Below, piece by piece: positions 27,503-35,572 of a stretch of 64,000 nucleotides of DNA. Positions within the stretch are counted from its first letter, which is position 1. Every line of letters starts with the position of its first letter. The translations under genes were made by a program, and so were the position numbers. Origin of the DNA: Methylobacterium sp. Leaf104 (lineage in GTDB: Bacteria > Pseudomonadota > Alphaproteobacteria > Rhizobiales > Beijerinckiaceae); NCBI RefSeq assembly GCF_001422885.1, contig NZ_LMMZ01000012.1:126388-190387 (forward strand). The letters are read 5' to 3'. Under the pieces are notes generated by a model that was not told where the DNA came from, made no database searches, and saw only the letters and a program-made list of their open reading frames with translations.

Positions 27503-27802
27503 TTAATCCCAGGAATACAGTTGCCGGTAGGGCTTGGCTCGCAGCAACGGCGCCGTCGCGACCTGGTTCAGGACCGCGACATCGTCCGGATACAGGGGAA
27601 CCTCGACATGCGGGGTACAGCGCAGGAGCAGGACGATGCCGTCCTTGCACGGCGGAACCGCGATGGCGCCGGCACGGACGGGCAACCGCGGCGCGTACCC
27701 GCGGGGGTAATCCGCCCGCAGGTCCGAAGCCCGCGCCTGATGGATCGGAAGCCCGACCGAGCACGCCATGAGGGTTGCGAAAAGCAGACAGATCCTGTTC
27801 AT
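27503..27802 (-). CDS. small secreted hypothetical protein
   Basis: This 99-aa protein has a clear signal peptide (MNRICLLFATLMACSVG, cleavage near ARA) and a good ribosome site (AGGAAG) before its ATG. The mature part is about 75 residues with two cysteines (CKDGIVLLLRC) that could pair. I do not recognise a family. It is divergent from the Wza-like gene across a 262-bp AT-richer region, so the two may be co-regulated. Confidence 0.7.
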   Translation of the reverse strand: MNRICLLFATLMACSVGLPIHQARASDLRADYPRGYAPRLPVRAGAIAVPPCKDGIVLLLRCTPHVEVPLYPDDVAVLNQVATAPLLRAKPYRQLYSWD

Positions 27803-28064
27803 GCCAACTTCCTAAGCGCGGGATACCACGAAGACAAATCAAAAAATCACTCTGTCGACAGATTCATTGTACCCGCGAGTCGCGATTTCCCTGTTGCGGC
27901 AAGGTAACGGTCGTCGACAAATGAAACCGTGGGGCGGATACCTGTAATCCCAGCCTAGCTCCGTCAAGCCTAGATTGATAAGCCGCATTGGGGCTCTTCT
28001 GATTTTAGGCCACATTTTGTAGAATGAGATGCGGCGCTCCATGTTGCATTCAGGAGACTCGTGA
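27803..28064. promoter_or_regulatory. AT-richer divergent promoter region
   Basis: The 262-bp region between the small secreted protein gene and the Wza-like gene is visibly AT-richer than its surroundings. It holds a 12-bp perfect palindrome at 27851-27862 and a related GTCGTCGACAA at 27910-27920. Promoters for both genes must lie here. Confidence 0.5.
27851..27862. promoter_or_regulatory. 12-bp palindrome, candidate operator
   Basis: TCTGTCGACAGA is a perfect palindrome in the divergent region before the exopolysaccharide export gene. The core GTCGAC recurs at 27912-27917. Regulator unknown. Confidence 0.4.
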
Positions 28065-29249
28065 ATGAGGTCGGTAGTTCTAATCCTTCTGATGGGCCTC
28101 GGCGTCGGAGCCTGCCAGCCCGTCGCGAAGGACGGCCCCACGAAGAGCAGCTTCATCGACAGCGCCGACGTGATCGTCCAGGAGACCGCCCCGACCATCA
28201 GCTATGCGCTGGTCGATCTCAGCGCACAGGCGATCCAGGCGTCGAACCGGTTCACGCTCTCCAAGAATCCCGCTTTCTCCCGAGGCTTCATGGATCGCGG
28301 GTCGTCGCGGACCGGACTCATCGGCTACGGCGACATCCTGGCGATCACGATCTTCGAGGCCGCGTCGGGCGGCCTGTTCATCCCGAGCGAAGCCGGGTCC
28401 CGCGCCGGCAACTTCGTCCAGGTTCCGAATCAGCAGGTGGACGCGGCCGGCAACATCGTCGTCCCCTATGCCGGGACCATCAAGGTCAGCGGCCGCACCG
28501 CGCAGGACGTCTCCAGCGAGATCGTCCAGAAGCTCCGCAACCGCGCCATCGAACCGCAGGTGGTCGTCTCCATCGCCGAGCGCCGCGGCAACGACATCAG
28601 CGTGATCGGCGAGGTGAACCTGCCCGCGCGCATCCCGCTCGATCCCGGCGGCCTCAAGGTGCTGGGGGCGATCGCGCGCGCCGGTGGTCCGCGCAATCCG
28701 GCCCACGAGACCATCGTGACGATCCAGCGCGGGGGCGCCACCGGACAATCGTCGCTGAGCACGATCGTGCGGGACGCCTCCCAGAACGTCGCGGTCCGGC
28801 CCGGCGACGTCATCTACGTCTCGCGGGAGCAGAAGGTCTTCATGGTGCTCGGCTCGACGCCCTCGCCCGGTGCGATCGGCGGCACGAACAACCGGCGCTT
28901 CACCTTCGACAACGACAACGTGACCCTCGCCGAGGCCATCTCCAAGAGCGGCGGTCTCGACGGTCTGCGTGCCGATGCCGGCGCGATCTTCCTGCTCCGC
29001 TACGAATCCCGCGAGGCCCTTCAGGCGATGGGCGTCGACACCTCCAGTTACCAGGGAGACCTGATCCCGACGATCCACCGGGCGAACTGGACCAAGGCCG
29101 CCGGCGTCTTCCTCACCAACGACCTGTACATCCGGAACAAGGACATCATCTACGTCGCCGAGCACCCGACTTCGGACTTCGCCAAGCTCAGCGCGGTGTT
29201 CCGGAGCGTCTCGGTGCCCGCCTCGGATGCGGCGCTGATCGGACGCTGA
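28065..29249 (+). CDS. polysaccharide export lipoprotein (Wza-like)
   Basis: The 394-aa protein has a lipoprotein signal with lipobox Cys17 (LGVGACQ), a Poly_export domain (GYGDILAITIFEA; VPYAGTIKVSGRT) and SLBB-like repeats (ISVIGEVNLPARIPL; KVFMVLGSTPSPGAI). Such outer-membrane proteins form the exit channel for capsular or exopolysaccharide. No Wzc-type kinase, flippase or polymerase is in the window. Confidence 0.9.
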   Translation: MRSVVLILLMGLGVGACQPVAKDGPTKSSFIDSADVIVQETAPTISYALVDLSAQAIQASNRFTLSKNPAFSRGFMDRGSSRTGLIGYGDILAITIFEAASGGLFIPSEAGSRAGNFVQVPNQQVDAAGNIVVPYAGTIKVSGRTAQDVSSEIVQKLRNRAIEPQVVVSIAERRGNDISVIGEVNLPARIPLDPGGLKVLGAIARAGGPRNPAHETIVTIQRGGATGQSSLSTIVRDASQNVAVRPGDVIYVSREQKVFMVLGSTPSPGAIGGTNNRRFTFDNDNVTLAEAISKSGGLDGLRADAGAIFLLRYESREALQAMGVDTSSYQGDLIPTIHRANWTKAAGVFLTNDLYIRNKDIIYVAEHPTSDFAKLSAVFRSVSVPASDAALIGR

Positions 29250-29261
29250 TCCGATCGCGGC

Positions 29262-29287
29262 GCCGCCCGCCCCGCGGGGCGGGCGGC
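29262..29287. terminator. perfect 26-bp palindrome after the export gene, terminator-like
   Basis: Arms GCCGCCCGCCCC (29262-29273) and GGGGCGGGCGGC (29276-29287) pair perfectly around a central GC, 13 bp after the Wza-like stop codon. There is no T-tract, so intrinsic termination is uncertain; RNA protection is another possibility. Confidence 0.45.
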
Positions 29288-29480
29288 CTCGGGCCACGGG
29301 CGGGCGTCGGCGAGACGCCCGGCGGCGCCCGGAACCGGTCCGGTTTCACGCAAGGGATCGGGCGGGTTCGATCGCGCCGAGCAACACGATGTCGTGAAGG
29401 TCCCCCGCAGGGCCGAGGCGCGCCGGCCGCGCATCCACCGCCGCGCGCCATCGTGCCGGCGGCACGCTTCTCGAAGCGCT

Positions 29481-29516
29481 CGCCGAAGTCTTCGCCGAAG
29501 TCTTCGCCAAAGTGTC
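29481..29516. repeat. 12-bp tandem repeat
   Basis: CGCCGAAGTCTT occurs twice in perfect tandem (29481-29504), followed by a degenerate third unit CGCCAAAGTGTC. It sits in otherwise empty intergenic DNA. Confidence 0.6.
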
Positions 29517-30057
29517 CGATCCAGCAGCCCGTCGGGCAGCGCCGGCAAGATCCCCGGATGTCGAGGACCGGGCGCATGCCTGCGGCGCTCGTCCGTCCCC
29601 GGCCGCCGTGCTCCCCCGGTGGATGCGGGCGCGGCCCGCGCTCCGGTGCAGGGCGCCGCAGCTCGACCCGATGGGTCCTGCGCTTCGTCGATCCCCGCGC
29701 GGGCGCCGACGGAATCGGACGCCTGCCCGTATGAACGCCCAGGACAGCATTCCTGGATGCCCTCCAGACCCGATCCCCCTTCGCCCTCACCGGTTCGGAC
29801 GTCCCGTAGGGTTCCGAGATACCGTCCGCGACGACTACGCGCGACGCAGGGGCCGATGGGCAAATCGGCTTCACTATAGTAGAGGCTTGGCCGGCCGCCC
29901 GTCAGCTGGGAGATGGTGACGTCATGTAGCCATGTCGCCGACGGCTGGTTTGCATGCGTTAGCGAGTCAAAAAGAGGTCGTCCCTTACGATCTGGAACAG
30001 TGCGGTCGACATCATCCATCGCCAGTAATGTAGATCGCGGGTCTCAAGCGGCGCATC

Positions 30058-31272
30058 ATGTTTGACGAGCATCCGAATATCCGGACAGCGGCCCCGAATA
30101 GAGGCGCCACAGATCGAGGTCAGGCGGGAAGGATCGTTTTCTTTCTGCCCACACTGACGCTCGGCGGCGCCGAACGTCATACCCTTCAACTGCGAAATCT
30201 GATGCGGATCCGTGGTTTTTCTACCACGCTCATCGTTCATGGCCGGGCCTGGTCGCAGGAAATGGCCGAGGCGAAGGGCGCGGAAGACCCGATCTACTGC
30301 AACCTGCGCGGCATGTCGGATCCCATGGGCTGGCTCAAGCTCTGGTTCACCCTCAAGAAGCTCCGGCCGGACGTCATCGTCGGGGTGAACCAGACGCCGC
30401 TGATCGTCGCCGTCGTCCTTCGGCTCCTCGGGGCAACGCGGGCCCGCGTCATCAGCGTCTTCCACACGACGTACCTCCTCGAGAAGGAGATGCGGCGGTT
30501 CTTCCTGTTCAAGTGGACCCTGCGTCTCGCCGATTCCATCGTCTTCGTGAGCGCGACGCAGAAGCGGGTCTGGCAGGAGCGCGGATTGAGCGCCCGGCGG
30601 ATGGAGGTCATCCCGAACGGGGTCGACCTGGCGGGCTTTCAGCCCGACCCGGCCGCCCGCGCCCGCGTCCGGGCCGAGGTGGGATTTCGGAACGACGAAC
30701 TGGTCCTCGCCCTCGTCGCGGCCTTCCGCCCCGAGAAAAATCACGAGCAGCTGCTGCACGCGGCCCGCAGTCTGCTGGATCGTGGTCAGCCGGTGCGGCT
30801 CCTGTTCGTCGGCGACGGACCCACACGTCCGGCGATCGAGGCGCTCGCGGCGACGCTGGGGCTTCGATCGATCGTCACCTTCACGGGCTCGCAATCCGAT
30901 GTGAGGCCGTGGATCGCGGCGTCCGACATCGGGGTTCTGTGCTCCCACGCCGAGACGTTTCCCCTGAGTGCGCTGGAATTCATCGCCATGGGCGTCCCGA
31001 TGATCATGCCGGCCATCGGCGGAACATCCGAGATCGTCGCGGACGGGGTCAACGGCCTCCTGTTCGAGCCCGGCTCGAACGAGAGCCTGACGCGGGCGGT
31101 TCTGACCCTGGCGGATCCGGAGCGGCGCGCGCGCTTCGCGGAAGCCGCCACGCATTCGGCCACGCGGTTTTCCGTGGAGTCTATGGCGGATGCCTACAGA
31201 CATTTGTTAGAGAGACTCATGAATCGCAGCGATTCGGCCCTCAGCGCCTCCGAGGCATCCCAAGCCCTATGA
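30058..31272 (+). CDS. glycosyltransferase family 4 protein (paralog 1 of 3)
   Basis: A 404-aa GT4 enzyme with N-terminal LTLGGAERHTLQL, central NGVDLAGFQP, FRPEKNHEQLL, and the donor-site stretch FPLSALEFIAMGVPMIM with the E-x7-E pattern, then VNGLLFEPG. It shares these blocks with the genes at 32282 and 34157, pointing to gene duplication. Stop and next start overlap at 31269-31272. The sugar donor and acceptor are unknown. Confidence 0.9.
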   Translation: MFDEHPNIRTAAPNRGATDRGQAGRIVFFLPTLTLGGAERHTLQLRNLMRIRGFSTTLIVHGRAWSQEMAEAKGAEDPIYCNLRGMSDPMGWLKLWFTLKKLRPDVIVGVNQTPLIVAVVLRLLGATRARVISVFHTTYLLEKEMRRFFLFKWTLRLADSIVFVSATQKRVWQERGLSARRMEVIPNGVDLAGFQPDPAARARVRAEVGFRNDELVLALVAAFRPEKNHEQLLHAARSLLDRGQPVRLLFVGDGPTRPAIEALAATLGLRSIVTFTGSQSDVRPWIAASDIGVLCSHAETFPLSALEFIAMGVPMIMPAIGGTSEIVADGVNGLLFEPGSNESLTRAVLTLADPERRARFAEAATHSATRFSVESMADAYRHLLERLMNRSDSALSASEASQAL

Positions 31273-31289
31273 GGCCAAGCCCTATGAGG
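31260..31289 (+). repeat. 15-bp tandem duplication at a stop/start junction
   Basis: CCAAGCCCTATGAGG occurs twice without mismatch (31260-31274 and 31275-31289). Each copy carries an ATGA, so the duplication created two in-frame candidate starts (31269 and 31284) for the deacetylase gene. Confidence 0.85.
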
Positions 31290-32249
31290 TCGGAGACCAG
31301 ATCCGCCGCGCTGCGCCCGTCCTTCCTGCTGTCCATCGATACCGAGGGCGACGATGTCTGGTCGAGGCCCAACCCGGTGCAGACCCGCAATGCCGAGACG
31401 CTCCCGCGTTTCCAGCACCTATGCGAGCGCCATGACCTGCGTCCGACCTACCTGACCAACTGGGAGATGGCGAACTGCCCGGCCTTCCAGGAACTCGGCC
31501 GCGACGTCCTCCGCCGAAACGTCGCCGAGATCGGCATGCACCTCCACGGATGGGATTCGCCGCCCATCGCCCCGCTCTCCTCCGACGATGCGACCCATCA
31601 GCCCTACCTCTTCGAGTACCCGGAGGCGGTGCGCAGGCAGAAGATCGAGGTCATGACCCGATGCCTGGAGGATACCTTCCAGATCCCGATCCTGAGCCAC
31701 CGCGCGGGTCGCTTCGGCTTCGATGCCGTCTCCGCCCGGGCGCTGGAGGCGCTGGGCTACCTGGTCGACTGCTCGGTGACCCCGAACGTCTCCTGGGCTG
31801 CGCATCCCGGCTCGCCGACCGGCCGGGGCGGGGCCGACTTCTCGGCGTTTCCCGAGCACGCCTATCGGATCGACCTCGAGCGGATCGACAGGCCGGGGGA
31901 ATCGCGGCTCCTGGAAATTCCGATGACCATCATCCGTCGTCGCCGTCCGCTTCCGGCGCGGCTGGCAAGGAAAATGCTCGGGAAGTCCGTGGACCGGGTG
32001 TTCTGGCTGCGCCCGAACGGCCGCAACCTGAAGGATCTGCTCGAAGTTCTGGACATCGCGGAATCGGAGGGGCGTGACTACGTACAATTCACGCTCCACT
32101 CCTCGGAGTTCATGCCGAACGGCAGCCCGACCTTTCGTACGAACGAAAGTATCGAGAAGCTCTACGACGACATGCAGGTTCTGTTCGAAGCGGCACGAGG
32201 ACGTTTTACAGGGCGAACGCTGTGTGAACATCAATCCGTGTTCCACTGA
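31269..32249 (+). CDS. polysaccharide deacetylase-like protein
   Basis: The 326-aa protein has the NodB-type start LSIDTEGDDVW with the metal-binding Asp pair, HLHGWDSPP with the His residues, and SHRAGRFGFD. It lacks a signal peptide, so it may act on cytoplasmic lipid-linked glycans or not be a classical exported deacetylase. ATG 31269 overlaps the preceding glycosyltransferase stop; ATG 31284, made by a tandem duplication, would only remove five residues. Confidence 0.82.
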   Translation: MRPSPMRSETRSAALRPSFLLSIDTEGDDVWSRPNPVQTRNAETLPRFQHLCERHDLRPTYLTNWEMANCPAFQELGRDVLRRNVAEIGMHLHGWDSPPIAPLSSDDATHQPYLFEYPEAVRRQKIEVMTRCLEDTFQIPILSHRAGRFGFDAVSARALEALGYLVDCSVTPNVSWAAHPGSPTGRGGADFSAFPEHAYRIDLERIDRPGESRLLEIPMTIIRRRRPLPARLARKMLGKSVDRVFWLRPNGRNLKDLLEVLDIAESEGRDYVQFTLHSSEFMPNGSPTFRTNESIEKLYDDMQVLFEAARGRFTGRTLCEHQSVFH

Positions 32250-32281
32250 GTGACGATACGACAACGGAGCATGCAGTCGAT

Positions 32282-33457
32282 ATGATAGAATCGCGATCGC
32301 GTGCCGATCAGGGACCCGTCGTCTTCTTCCTTCCAGGCCTCGATGTCGGCGGCGCGGAACGTCATACGATCGATCTGAGAGCCCGCCTGCGCCGCCGGGG
32401 CTGGGACACGCAGGTCGTGGTCTACGGCCCGCGCCGCTCGGAGGCGATCCTCCGCATGGAGGGCGCCGAGGACGTGCTGCAGCTCAACATCACCGGGATG
32501 TCCCGCCTCCGGGGCTGGGTGACCGCCTGGCGGGCCCTGCGGAATCTCCGGCCCGGCCTCATCGTCGCCGTCAACCAAGCGCCCCTGATCGTCGCCGTTC
32601 TCCTTCGGATGTTCGGGGCGTCCCGGGCACCCGTCATGGGCATCTTCCACACCACCGTGCTGAGGAAGTCCGAGGAACGAACCTTCTTCCTGTACCAGGC
32701 CGCCATCCGCCTCGCCGACGTCCTCGTCTACGTCAGCGCGAACCAGCGGGCCTACTGGACGAAGCGGCATCTCCGGTGCCGGAAGACGGCGGTGATCATC
32801 AACGGCGTCGATCACGCCCGCTTCAGCGAGGACGAGAACGCAGGTCCGGAGACGCGCCGACGATTCGGCCTCGCCGCGACCGACTACGTCATCGGCAACG
32901 TCGCGGCCCTCAGGCCCGAGAAGAACCACTGCCAGCTGGTCGAGGCGGTCGCCGTCCTGCGCCGGAACGGCATTCCGGCCCGCGCCCTGCTCGTGGGCGG
33001 CGGCCCGGCCCGCGCCGAGATCGTCGCCAAGGCCCGCGAGCACGGGATCGAGGAGCACATCGTCCTCGCCGGCGAGCAGGCCGACGTCCGGCCCCTGATC
33101 GCCGCCTGCGACGTGGGCGTGCTGTGCAGCAACGCGGTCGAGACCCTTTCCCTGTCGGCCCTCGAGTTCCTGGCCAGCGGCGTGCCGATGATCATGTCGG
33201 AGATCGGCGGCGCGTCGGAACTCGTCCGCGACGGCGTCAACGGCTACCTCTTCCCCAGCGGCGACACCGATATGCTGGTGAACCGCCTGGTCGCCGCCGC
33301 CGACCCGACGACCCGGGCCGGCCTCGCCGCGCAGGCCCGGCCGTCGGTCAGGGGCCTCTCGGTGGAGGGCATGGTCGACCAATACGCGCAGCTCTTCGGC
33401 GCCCTGCTCCGCGCTCCCCCAGCCCCGATCCGGACCCTGGCCCTGGACGATCGGTGA
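32282..33457 (+). CDS. glycosyltransferase family 4 protein (paralog 2 of 3)
   Basis: A 391-aa GT4 enzyme with LDVGGAERHTIDLRARL, GIFHTTVLRKSE, LRPEKNHCQLVEA and SLSALEFLASGVPMIM. It resembles the 34157 gene most closely (both have NQAPLI/T, IFHTTV and GGASE-V-DGVNGYLF). It lies 32 bp after the deacetylase gene, probably in the same transcript. Confidence 0.9.
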   Translation: MIESRSRADQGPVVFFLPGLDVGGAERHTIDLRARLRRRGWDTQVVVYGPRRSEAILRMEGAEDVLQLNITGMSRLRGWVTAWRALRNLRPGLIVAVNQAPLIVAVLLRMFGASRAPVMGIFHTTVLRKSEERTFFLYQAAIRLADVLVYVSANQRAYWTKRHLRCRKTAVIINGVDHARFSEDENAGPETRRRFGLAATDYVIGNVAALRPEKNHCQLVEAVAVLRRNGIPARALLVGGGPARAEIVAKAREHGIEEHIVLAGEQADVRPLIAACDVGVLCSNAVETLSLSALEFLASGVPMIMSEIGGASELVRDGVNGYLFPSGDTDMLVNRLVAAADPTTRAGLAAQARPSVRGLSVEGMVDQYAQLFGALLRAPPAPIRTLALDDR

Positions 33458-33522
33458 CGGCCGGGCCGTCCCCCGTCGGACGCCACGGGGCGGACGGATG
33501 CCCGCCCTCCCGCGAACGCCCC

Positions 33523-33996
33523 TCAGGGCGCGACCACCCCCTCGCCGGGATTGTGGCGATAGGCATCCACATCGGCAATATTTCGCTTGGCGACGGCCGG
33601 AATGCCCGCGATCAGCGAATTGGGCGGCATGTCCTCGATCACGACGGCATTGGCCGCCACCACCGATCCGGCGCCGATGGTGATGGGGCCGATGATCTTG
33701 GCGCCCGCATGGACGATGACGTCCCGCTCCAGATGCGGGGCCCCCGGCAGCGGGGTCCGGCCGCCGAGCACGACGTGGACGCCGATCTCGCAACCATCCT
33801 CGATCACGGACGCGCCGTTGATCACGACGCCGATGCCGCTGTGATGGAACATCACGCCCGTCCCGATCGAGGCCCGCCCCGGGATGGAGGCGGCGAACCC
33901 GACACGGACGATGCCGTCGACGATGCGGGAGAGGGGACGAAGGCCAGCGAGGTGAAAGCGCCGGGAAAGCCGCTGGAGGGCAGCCACAGCCTGCAT
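33523..33996 (-). CDS. left-handed beta-helix acetyltransferase (serine acetyltransferase-like)
   Basis: The 157-aa protein contains the hexapeptide-repeat beta-helix of the CysE branch: FHHSGIGVVING with the catalytic His, GVHVVLGGRTP, and AGSVVAANAVVIEDMP. It lacks the N-terminal helical domain of true CysE (about 270 aa), as is usual for polysaccharide O-acetyltransferases. Its place among glycosyltransferases suggests it acetylates the exopolysaccharide. It is divergent from the third GT4 gene. Confidence 0.85.
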   Translation of the reverse strand: MQAVAALQRLSRRFHLAGLRPLSRIVDGIVRVGFAASIPGRASIGTGVMFHHSGIGVVINGASVIEDGCEIGVHVVLGGRTPLPGAPHLERDVIVHAGAKIIGPITIGAGSVVAANAVVIEDMPPNSLIAGIPAVAKRNIADVDAYRHNPGEGVVAP

Positions 33997-34156
33997 GCAT
34001 GCACTCCGTCTATTCGATGAACGCGACGTCGTTATACGGCTGGTTCCAGATCAGGGAAATGGTTTTTGTGATTGGAATAATATCGCCAGTGGATGTCGTC
34101 CTTCCACCAATCTATAAACAAATGCATAGTCAGATGAGACAGATCGAGCGACCAGC

Positions 34157-35269
34157 GTGAAGCCTAAACTGACATTTTTCGTCCCAGGTCTCGCAATGGG
34201 TGGAGCGGAGCGACATACGCTCGACCTTCGCGCACGCTTCATGGAAAAAGGCTATCCGACCTCCGTCGTCGTGTTCGGTCGCGGCCAGTCTGCGCAGACC
34301 GTCGCCCTGCCGGGCGCCCAGGGAGCCCGGATGCTGGGCTGCCGCGGCCTCGCCGATATCGGCTCCTGGCTCCGGGTCGGGAAAGCGCTGCGGCAGGAGA
34401 ACGCCGACGTTCTCTTCGTCATCAACCAAGCCCCGACCATCATGACCCTGCCGTTTCGCTGGAGTCTGCGCGGCAAGGTGGTCGGCATCTTCCACACGAC
34501 GGTGCCGCGCCCGGGCGAGGGTCCCCGCACGGCGCTGTTCCGGATCGCGGCCCGGTTCCTCGACCGCCTCGTCTACGTCAGCGTCAACCAGCGAGACTAC
34601 TGGCGCGCGCGCGGGCTCGCGTCAGCCCGGGACGAGGCGATCGTCAACGGGATCGACCTGGATCACTTCGCGCCCCGCCCGGCGGACCGTGCGGCCACCC
34701 GCTCCGCCTGGGGCGTCCAGCCCGACGACTTCGTCATGGGTCTGGTCGCGACGATGCGGCCCGAGAAGAACCACGCGCAGCTGATCGACGCCCTCGTGGC
34801 GCTCCGGCAACGGGGCGCTCCCGCCAAGGTCGTCTTCGTCGGCAACGGTCCCGATCGGGAGCGGCTGACGCGGGGGGTCGAGGCGGCCGGGATGACGCCG
34901 CACGTCGTGTTCACGGGCGAACAGGGCGACGTCCGACCGAGCATCGCCGGCTTCGACGTCGGCGTCCTGTGCAGCACGTCGATCGAGACCCTCTCCCTGT
35001 CGGCCCTCGAGATCCTCGCCGGCGGAGTCCCGCTGGTGCTCTCCGATATCGGCGGCGCCTCCGAGATCGTGCAGGACGGCGTCAACGGATACCTCTTCGA
35101 GGTCGGTCGCACCGATCAGCTGATCGATCGGCTCGCCCGCGTGGCGCAGCCGGAGGAACGTGCGCGCCTGGCCGGGGCGACCCGCCGGACCGCGGCGGCC
35201 TTCAGCGTGGACCGCATGCTCGCCTCCTACATCGCCCTCGTGGACGACCTGGTCGCGCCCAAGCGCTGA
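34157..35269 (+). CDS. glycosyltransferase family 4 protein (paralog 3 of 3)
   Basis: A 370-aa GT4 enzyme: LAMGGAERHTLDLRARF at the N-terminus, VGIFHTTVPRPGE, MRPEKNHAQLIDAL and SLSALEILAGGVPLVL. The start is GTG 34157 with only a weak GAGCGA site, 160 bp after the divergent acetyltransferase start, in an AT-richer stretch that likely holds both promoters. Confidence 0.9.
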   Translation: MKPKLTFFVPGLAMGGAERHTLDLRARFMEKGYPTSVVVFGRGQSAQTVALPGAQGARMLGCRGLADIGSWLRVGKALRQENADVLFVINQAPTIMTLPFRWSLRGKVVGIFHTTVPRPGEGPRTALFRIAARFLDRLVYVSVNQRDYWRARGLASARDEAIVNGIDLDHFAPRPADRAATRSAWGVQPDDFVMGLVATMRPEKNHAQLIDALVALRQRGAPAKVVFVGNGPDRERLTRGVEAAGMTPHVVFTGEQGDVRPSIAGFDVGVLCSTSIETLSLSALEILAGGVPLVLSDIGGASEIVQDGVNGYLFEVGRTDQLIDRLARVAQPEERARLAGATRRTAAAFSVDRMLASYIALVDDLVAPKR

Positions 35270-35512
35270 GGGCCGGCGCCGCGGTCTCACCCCCCGCGTC
35301 GACCGGCCGGGATCGGCCGGACCGGGCTTCGGCGCGGGCCGGCCCCGGCGCGCGCCGCTGGGTAGCAGCCCCCGGAGGTTCGGCTCGTCCGGGCGAAACG
35401 CGAGACGCGAGTGCCTGCGCGCGCATCATCATCTGCCTGCATCCCGGGCTTTCGAAGCGTCCCTGCGCAAGTGCAGTGCAACATCGCCGCTCGGCTTGAC
35501 GGATCCGAACCG

Positions 35513-35527
35513 CGCATATTCTATGCG
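35513..35527. promoter_or_regulatory. candidate operator of the amidase/ABC operon
   Basis: CGCATA-TTC-TATGCG is a perfect 6+3+6 inverted repeat 45 bp upstream of the substrate-binding protein start, inside a local AT-rich patch. It overlaps a second short symmetry, CTATGCGTATAG (35521-35532). A FadR-family regulator is encoded at the end of this operon and is the obvious candidate ligand; that link is inference. Confidence 0.5.
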
Positions 35528-35572
35528 TATAGTTTGGATAGTTCGTCCGGTGCGAGAGCCAGGAGCGGTGCC

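Larger units (their letters stand above)
29250..30057. other. 808-bp intergenic region without a convincing gene
   Basis: Several long frames cross this stretch on both strands, but their translations are Arg/Pro/Ala-rich with no domain and no ribosome site, as expected for GC-rich noncoding DNA. It contains a 26-bp palindrome near the left end, a 12-bp tandem repeat at 29481-29516, and an AT-richer part from about 29870 that probably holds the promoter of the next glycosyltransferase. Confidence 0.5.

Noticed and set aside
29188-29874. Minus-strand 228-aa frame in the 29-30 kb gap
   Set aside because: Arg/Pro-rich translation, no ribosome site, overlaps the 3' end of the export gene; the short FGEDFGEDF stretch comes from the tandem repeat.
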